Source: Alteromonas aestuariivivens (GTDB lineage: Bacteria; Pseudomonadota; Gammaproteobacteria; Enterobacterales; Alteromonadaceae). Taken from it: 64,000 nucleotides of DNA. Made by a program: the position numbers and the translations under genes. Shown here one piece after another: positions 57,975 through 64,000 of this stretch (positions are counted from its first letter, which is position 1; each line of letters begins with the position of its first letter). The stretch lies in NCBI RefSeq assembly GCF_003367475.1, contig NZ_QRHA01000008.1:115751-179750 (forward strand), written 5' to 3'. The notes beneath the pieces were generated by a model. That model searched no databases. It was not told the DNA's origin and saw only the letters and a program-made list of their open reading frames with translations.

Positions 57975-59757
57975 GTCGGCTGAAAGGTTCGGCGCGCATG
58001 AAGCCGGTTACTCTGGAGCCCTGAATTTCATTGCCCTGGGTATTGAAGAACAAAATGGTGGGCAGGCCAAGTACATCAAACTCTTCCTGAAATGCCAGAT
58101 TGATGGGCGTGTTGTCAGTGAGGTCGATTTGCATCCATTCGGTATTTGCCAGTGCCTGGATCACGGCAGGTTCGGGAAAGGTGTATTTTTCAAATTCCTT
58201 ACAGGCCACGCACCAGTCTGCATAAAGGTCTACCATCACTGATTTACCTTCTGCATTGGCGGCAGCCAGCTTTTGTTTAAAATCTTCAAGGCTTTTAACT
58301 ACCGTAAATGTTGGGTGCGCCGCAGCATTCATTTGAGAGGTGCCAGTGGTGGTTGAGTGGGGCGCTGGCATCAGAGTGTGGTAGCCCAACATGGCGCTGG
58401 CGAACAGCCCAATGAAAATCGCCAGTGAGCGTACGCCTTTGGCCAGTGAGGTTTGGGTATCCTGGTTGATAACGCCGTAATAGGTGAATGTAGCCAGGCC
58501 CAGTGAAGCCCACAGAAGATAACTGTATTCGCTGTTCCAAAGCCGCTCGATAAAGAGAATCGCCACAGCCAGCATCATAAAGCCAAAGGTAACCTTAACC
58601 ACATTCATCCAACTACCCGCTTTGGGTAACAGCTTGCCGCCGGTGATGCCGAATAAAATAAGCGGAATACCCATTCCCAAGCTCAGAACATACAGTGAAA
58701 CGAAGCCCAGTACCATGTCGCCGGTTTGGGCGATAAACAGCAAAATGCCTGTTAACGGAGCCGTGGTGCACGGAGAAGCGACCAAGCCCGAAAGTACACC
58801 CATTACAAATACGCCCAACACATTGCCGCGTTTCTGATCGTTGCTTAACTGGTTAAGGCGCTCCTGCCATTTGGAAGGCAGCTGCAGTTCCCAGGCTCCA
58901 AACATGGCCATCGCCAGAACAACAAACAAGGCGATGAAAACACCCAGAATGTACGGATGCTGCAGTGCCGCCTGAAATTGCACCCCGGCCGAGGCAACCA
59001 CAAGGCCCAACACCGAATAGGTTATGGCCATGCCCTGAACGTAGATGAATGAAAGCCAGAAAGCTTTGGATAGCTTGATTTCTTTACCCTGGCCAATCAC
59101 GATGCCGGAAAGGATCGGATACATGGGGAACACACAAGGAGTAAAAGCCAGCCCAACACCCAATGCCAGAAACAGCAACAAGGTAATGAACAAGTTTTCT
59201 TTGTCGGCCAGGCGCGTGGCCAAATCGTATTGCTGAGACTGGCTTTGTGGCTCGCTTGCTGCTGTAACAACAGTTGCAGTCTCAATGCTGCTCCCGCCTT
59301 TGGAAACTGCAGACAGATAAACGACTTTGGTGGTTGGCGGATAGCACAGGCCGGCCTCGGCACAGCCCTGGTAGCGCACTTTTACAACGCCATCCTGAAC
59401 GGATTCCTCAATAGGTACACTGAAGGTTACGGTGTGGTAGTACACTTCGGTGAGGCCGAAAAACTCATCTTCCTTCTGCTTGGCTTCAGGAAAGACGGGC
59501 TCGCCCAAGGTGGCATTTTTGGTTGCCAGTTTGAACTGGTGCTTGTACAGGTAGTAACTGTCTGCAATGTCGAAGGTGATTTCCAGCTTATTGCCCCGCT
59601 GTCTGAAGTCGAACATAAAGGCTTCGTCAACGTGCAGAAATTCCGGTTGATCGCTGAACAGGCTACCCAGGCTACTGTTGTCCAGTTGCGCCTGGCTTAT
59701 TTGTGGCACCGTGAGTAGAAAGGCGGTAAGTAAAGCAAAACACGATTTCAGCATCAT
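57943..59757 (-). CDS. dsbD: Thiol:disulfide interchange protein DsbD
   Basis: A 604-residue transmembrane reductant carrier. After a signal peptide comes the N-terminal alpha domain (with CAEAGLCYPPTT), eight membrane helices with the Cys-containing FTPCVFPMYPIL and SPCTTAPLTGIL motifs, and a C-terminal thioredoxin domain with CVAC (LYADWCVACKEFEKYTF, about 500). It passes electrons from cytosolic thioredoxin to periplasmic DsbC/DsbG-type partners. It lies 15 bp after cutA. Confidence 0.96.
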   Translation of the reverse strand: MMLKSCFALLTAFLLTVPQISQAQLDNSSLGSLFSDQPEFLHVDEAFMFDFRQRGNKLEITFDIADSYYLYKHQFKLATKNATLGEPVFPEAKQKEDEFFGLTEVYYHTVTFSVPIEESVQDGVVKVRYQGCAEAGLCYPPTTKVVYLSAVSKGGSSIETATVVTAASEPQSQSQQYDLATRLADKENLFITLLLFLALGVGLAFTPCVFPMYPILSGIVIGQGKEIKLSKAFWLSFIYVQGMAITYSVLGLVVASAGVQFQAALQHPYILGVFIALFVVLAMAMFGAWELQLPSKWQERLNQLSNDQKRGNVLGVFVMGVLSGLVASPCTTAPLTGILLFIAQTGDMVLGFVSLYVLSLGMGIPLILFGITGGKLLPKAGSWMNVVKVTFGFMMLAVAILFIERLWNSEYSYLLWASLGLATFTYYGVINQDTQTSLAKGVRSLAIFIGLFASAMLGYHTLMPAPHSTTTGTSQMNAAAHPTFTVVKSLEDFKQKLAAANAEGKSVMVDLYADWCVACKEFEKYTFPEPAVIQALANTEWMQIDLTDNTPINLAFQEEFDVLGLPTILFFNTQGNEIQGSRVTGFMRAEPFSRHVNQVLGNPQ

Positions 59758-59772
59758 TCAACAGTTTCTCGA

Positions 59773-60099
59773 CTACTTTGTTGGCTTCATTGTTTGGTTG
59801 GTTATCCATTCCAGGTAACCTTTGCTGCCGGAAGCGTTGTCCAGCACCAACCATTCAGGTTCTTCGTATGGGTGCATTTGTACCATTAACTGGTACGCCA
59901 TTGCGACTTTGCCAGCAGTGGTTTTAATCAGTAACTGGCATTCCTGGTCAACCTCAACCTTGCCTTGCCAGCGATATACCGAAGTGACCCCGGGTACTAT
60001 TTTCACGCAGGCCGCGGCCCGTTGCTCAACCAGTTGGTTTGCAATTAGCCGACCAACTTCCTGGTTGGGTACAGTGCAAAATATCAGACTGACTGCCAT
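59773..60099 (-). CDS. cutA: Divalent-cation tolerance protein CutA
   Basis: A 108-residue trimeric protein with the CutA pattern: opening IFCTVPNQEVGRLIANQLVEQRAAACVKIVPGVTSVYRWQG-like sequence split here as ACVKIVPGVTSVYRWQGKV, and closing HPYEEPEWLVLD. Originally linked to copper tolerance, its biochemical role is not settled. The cutA-dsbD pairing is the classic gammaproteobacterial order. Confidence 0.94.
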   Translation of the reverse strand: MAVSLIFCTVPNQEVGRLIANQLVEQRAAACVKIVPGVTSVYRWQGKVEVDQECQLLIKTTAGKVAMAYQLMVQMHPYEEPEWLVLDNASGSKGYLEWITNQTMKPTK

Positions 60100-60281
60100 T
60101 ACTGTTTCCTAAGACCGGAGGCATAAGAGTATTCTTTCAAATTCTGAGTGTACCAGATTAACCGGCTATCTTATTTGTTTGGGTATTTGTCCGATTTAAT
60201 ATCATGGAGCCTGTTTATCCTTGTGATCAGGCGTAATCTCCCCCATGTACACAAGTTATACAATAAAGAATTGAGGTGCCT

Positions 60282-60761
60282 GTGCGCGTATTGTTTCTTT
60301 TATTTGCTTTGTTGCCCATCCTTGAAATTGCCGTGCTGGTACATGTGGGCGGCATAATTGGTGGCTGGAATACCATCGCACTGGTATTGTTCACCGCCTT
60401 TATTGGCGCTTTTTTTGTACGTCAGGAGGGCCTGAGCACACTGCAAAGCGCCCAGCGAAAAATGCAGCGCAACGAAATTCCCGGCGGTGAAATGCTCGAA
60501 GGGCTAATGCTGGTTATAGCAGGGGTGCTACTGGTAACCCCCGGTTTTATCACTGACATCCTGGGCCTCTGCCTGGTATTGCCCCCCAGTCGCAAATGGA
60601 TTGCCCGACATGCCGCCCGCCACATGAGTATGCGTGTGGTCACGGCCGCCCAATACCATCAACAACCTTCGTCGCAAGGATTCAAACGTTCTTCAGACAG
60701 CAATGTGATCGAGGGCGAATACACCGACAGGTCCGGCAACGACAACTCTCGGTTACGCTGA
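60282..60761 (+). CDS. fxsA: FxsA family membrane protein
   Basis: A 159-residue protein with membrane segments at 3-25 (VLFLLFALLPILEIAVLVHVGG), near 27-45, and at 72-95 (LMLVIAGVLLVTPGFITDILG), the region carrying the family's GPGxxTD-like VTPGFITD. The C-terminal half is soluble. The GTG at 60282 has GAGG 5 bp upstream and gives the family start MRVLFLL; the GTG at 60276 is less likely. It lies upstream of groES as in E. coli (fxsA near groESL). FxsA is known for suppressing phage T7 exclusion by the F plasmid. Confidence 0.92.
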   Translation: MRVLFLLFALLPILEIAVLVHVGGIIGGWNTIALVLFTAFIGAFFVRQEGLSTLQSAQRKMQRNEIPGGEMLEGLMLVIAGVLLVTPGFITDILGLCLVLPPSRKWIARHAARHMSMRVVTAAQYHQQPSSQGFKRSSDSNVIEGEYTDRSGNDNSRLR

Positions 60762-60790
60762 GTATTCTTTTTAAATGAGTCAGTTTTTCA

Positions 60791-60839
60791 TGGGGTTAAT
60801 ACCCCACGGAAAAAAACACCAATTTTTTTGTGTTTTTTT
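60791..60839 (+). terminator. Tandem hairpin terminator after fxsA
   Basis: A small hairpin TGGGG-ttaata-CCCCA (60791-60806) is followed by a 10-bp stem AAAAAAACAC / GTGTTTTTTT (60810-60819 with 60830-60839). The final run of T marks termination of fxsA before the groESL promoter. Confidence 0.75.
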
Positions 60840-60850
60840 CGTGCCAAACC

Positions 60851-60880
60851 CTTGAGATCACCAAGGGCGTGCCCCATTTA
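60851..60880 (+). promoter_or_regulatory. Sigma-32 heat-shock promoter of groESL
   Basis: CTTGAG at 60851-60856 (preceded by ACC, as in the sigma-32 -35 CCCTTGAA) and CCCCATTTA at 60872-60880 with 15 bp between them match the RpoH consensus closely. The transcript would start near 60887, about 115 nt before groES. No HrcA-type CIRCE repeat is seen. Confidence 0.82.
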
Positions 60881-61000
60881 ACCACGCAGAAAGATTTTAC
60901 GGGCCGGCAACGGCTCTCATTAGGTACACGGCGAGCAATGAATGGCTCACCGGCAAATAACTAACTTTAAATATAGTTGGAATTTTCAGGAGACTTGAAA

Positions 61001-61291
61001 ATGGCAATTCGTCCTTTACACGACCGCGTAATCATTAAGCGCGCAGAGCAAGAATCAAAATCTGCTGGCGGTATCGTACTGACCGGTTCTGCAGCAGAGA
61101 AATCTACGCGCGGTGAGGTCATCGCTGTGGGTAATGGTCGCATCCTTGAGAACGGCGACGTGAAAGCTCTGGATGTTAAGGTCGGCGACACCGTTATTTT
61201 CAACGACGGTTATGGCGTGAAAACAGAAAAGCTGGATGGTGAGGAAGTTCTGATCCTGAGCGAAAGCGACATCCTGGCAATCGTTGAGTAA
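61001..61291 (+). CDS. groES: Co-chaperonin GroES
   Basis: A 96-residue lid of the GroEL chamber. It begins [14 protein letters not shown] and contains the mobile loop ([20 protein letters not shown], residues about 20-40) that docks on Gro[14 protein letters not shown] and [11 protein letters not shown] end the protein. ATG 61001 follows CAGGAGA at about 60987; the upstream ATG at 60977 is rejected. It is 35 bp from groEL. Confidence 0.98.
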   Translation: MAIRPLHDRVIIKRAEQESKSAGGIVLTGSAAEKSTRGEVIAVGNGRILENGDVKALDVKVGDTVIFNDGYGVKTEKLDGEEVLILSESDILAIVE

Positions 61292-61323
61292 TCCAACCGT
61301 TTAACCGTATTAAGAGGAATTGA

Positions 61324-62961
<1,638 letters not shown>

Positions 62962-63449
62962 TTTTGCCCCCATCTGCGAGCCCCTTGTAAATCAATGGGT
63001 TAGCCTTTTCCCTGAGACTTGTTGTGGTACGTTTTGTATCACGACAAGTCTCACAAATGTAGCACACATTTCCCTCTAAGATACTCCCAAATTCCATACG
63101 TTCCTCAGGCTTCCTGTACGCCTTTCTAACGACACTTTGAATTACTAAGACCTCAGTCCTCAATCATTGGATTGGTAATCGCTGTGCGCGTTGTAGTGCT
63201 CACAAAGATCAACTAGTTATCATTATCAAGTTAGCCTGTTTTATTAGTATAAAATTCTTATAAATCATAAAGTTATAACTGGTGCGATGACATGTTGGCA
63301 TTATTTTTGCTGAGGGGGTGTGACTGAGGTATATTCAGGTTGGAATATAGCCGACATCAAGAGCGGATTTAATTGTGGGAGTAAAAATGAAAGTGTATTT
63401 GCATGATCTCAATACGCTTACAATTTAAATCGTAGTAAATGAGGCTAAC
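62962..63449. other. Non-coding transition into AT-rich sequence
   Basis: About 490 bp without a convincing gene. It begins with groEL 3' UTR and the long hairpin at 63013-63053. From about 63200 the base composition becomes markedly AT-rich, unlike the rest of the window. A minus-strand open frame at 63163-62900 is best read as non-coding, because it runs antisense through the groEL Gly-Met tail. Confidence 0.55.
63013..63053 (+). repeat. 18-bp RNA hairpin in the groEL 3' region
   Basis: The arms 63013-63030 and 63036-63053 pair over 18 positions with a GTTTT loop. The two non-Watson-Crick positions are U-G and G-U on the plus strand (63023/63043 and 63027/63039) but would be A-C mismatches on the minus strand. 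This points to a structure read in the plus-strand RNA of groESL. No T-tract follows, so it may protect the mRNA rather than terminate it. Confidence 0.6.
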
Positions 63450-63873
63450 ATGACTGGTCCTGAGAAATGGCAATTCAATATAGATGCAATTAACTTGATA
63501 CTTTCTGGCATCTTAGTATGCATAGCAATCGCAACCTTGATTTGCACTTTAAGAACCTTCTATGAAAATCGAAATTTCCAAAGCGGGCAGAAAAAGAGGC
63601 AGGCGCTATCAGATTTTAAGAAACTAAACATGGCTGGAAACATTGAATTTGAAGAAGGTATTATACATCTTCGTCAATTAATGGTTTCTAAGGTATTTCT
63701 TAGAAACTCTAAAGAACCGACAAGCCTAGTCGACTTGTACAGTCGCTACGAGGTTTATGAACTAGGTAATCAATTTGGTATTAAAAACTTAATTCATAAC
63801 AGCAGGGAAGTAGCATCAAGTACTAACGTTGACGAATTAGAGTTACGCTTGCATCGCGATATTGAAAGGTCTC

Positions 63874-63878
<5 letters not shown>
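63450..63878 (+). CDS. Hypothetical single-span membrane protein, truncated by an IS
   Basis: A 142-residue ORF with one membrane helix at about 14-36 (AINLILSGILVCIAIATLICTL), followed by a cytoplasmic-looking helical region. I do not recognise it. The AT-rich codons differ from the rest of the window, suggesting transfer. Its stop TAG (63876-63878) lies inside the first bases of the IS end (TGTAGTGGTC from 63874), so the native C-terminus has probably been replaced or cut off by the insertion. Confidence 0.55.

Positions 63879-64000
<122 letters not shown>

Overview
The window is a stretch of chromosome from a Gram-negative gammaproteobacterium. The gene set (OmpR-EnvZ, GreB, Hsp15/Hsp33, SlyX, YheS/T/U/V, NudE, Fis, GspC-N) and the protein sequences fit best with the marine Cellvibrionales-type group (relatives of Cellvibrio, Saccharophagus, Teredinibacter, Simiduia or Gilvimarinus). 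That placement is inferred from gene content and synteny; no search was run. Most of the window is dense housekeeping sequence of moderate G+C. The last kilobase turns clearly AT-rich and ends inside an insertion sequence.

Layout. 1-2.9 kb: 5' part of comF, divergent bioH, a small unknown gene, and a pair made of a flagellar-rod-like small protein and an SprA-type zinc metalloprotease. 2.9-7 kb: tex, an unknown gene, greB and a small membrane protein, followed by a possible small RNA. 7.3-13.5 kb: lipoprotein FKBP, a WD40-type lipoprotein, slyX, yheV, then yheS-TIGR02444-yheT-yheU. 13.5-18 kb: a decayed outer-membrane barrel gene, then opgGH (periplasmic glucans). 18-21.3 kb: yceI, cysQ, nudE, and divergent yrfG-yjjX. 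21.4-32.7 kb: a complete type II secretion operon, gspCDEFGHIJKLMN, read on the minus strand with almost every junction overlapping. 32.8-39.5 kb: hslR-hslO, pckA, an MFS transporter, and envZ/ompR. 39.5-43.6 kb: an nhaD antiporter gene with a broken 5' end, a solute-binding-like protein, prkB and a voltage-gated potassium channel. 43.7-50 kb: purD, an exported methyltransferase-like protein, purH, fis, dusB and prmA. 50-54.4 kb: HiPIP, a Cys-rich mini-protein, a FAN1-like nuclease fused to a DnaQ-type exonuclease, and a Tat-exported oxidoreductase. 54.7-57 kb: aroQ-accB-accC. 57-63 kb: M23 peptidase, dsbD, cutA, fxsA, and groES-groEL behind a sigma-32 promoter. 63-64 kb: a foreign-looking ORF cut by an IS3-family element.

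How the genes work together. The greB/tex/ompR/envZ/pckA/hslO/hslR/yrfG/nudE set is the familiar enterobacterial neighbourhood, here opened up by the secretion operon. The Gsp machine would export folded periplasmic enzymes. DsbD, the FKBP, OpgGH and YceI also act in the periplasm. AroQ-AccBC, PurD and PurH supply primary metabolism, and Fis-DusB-PrmA tie into translation and growth control.

No wholly new multi-gene system stands out. The most unusual items are the FAN1-exonuclease fusion, the frameshifted nhaD, two orphan intrinsic terminators suggesting small RNAs, an 18-bp wobble-containing hairpin after groEL, and the IS-truncated ORF at the right edge.
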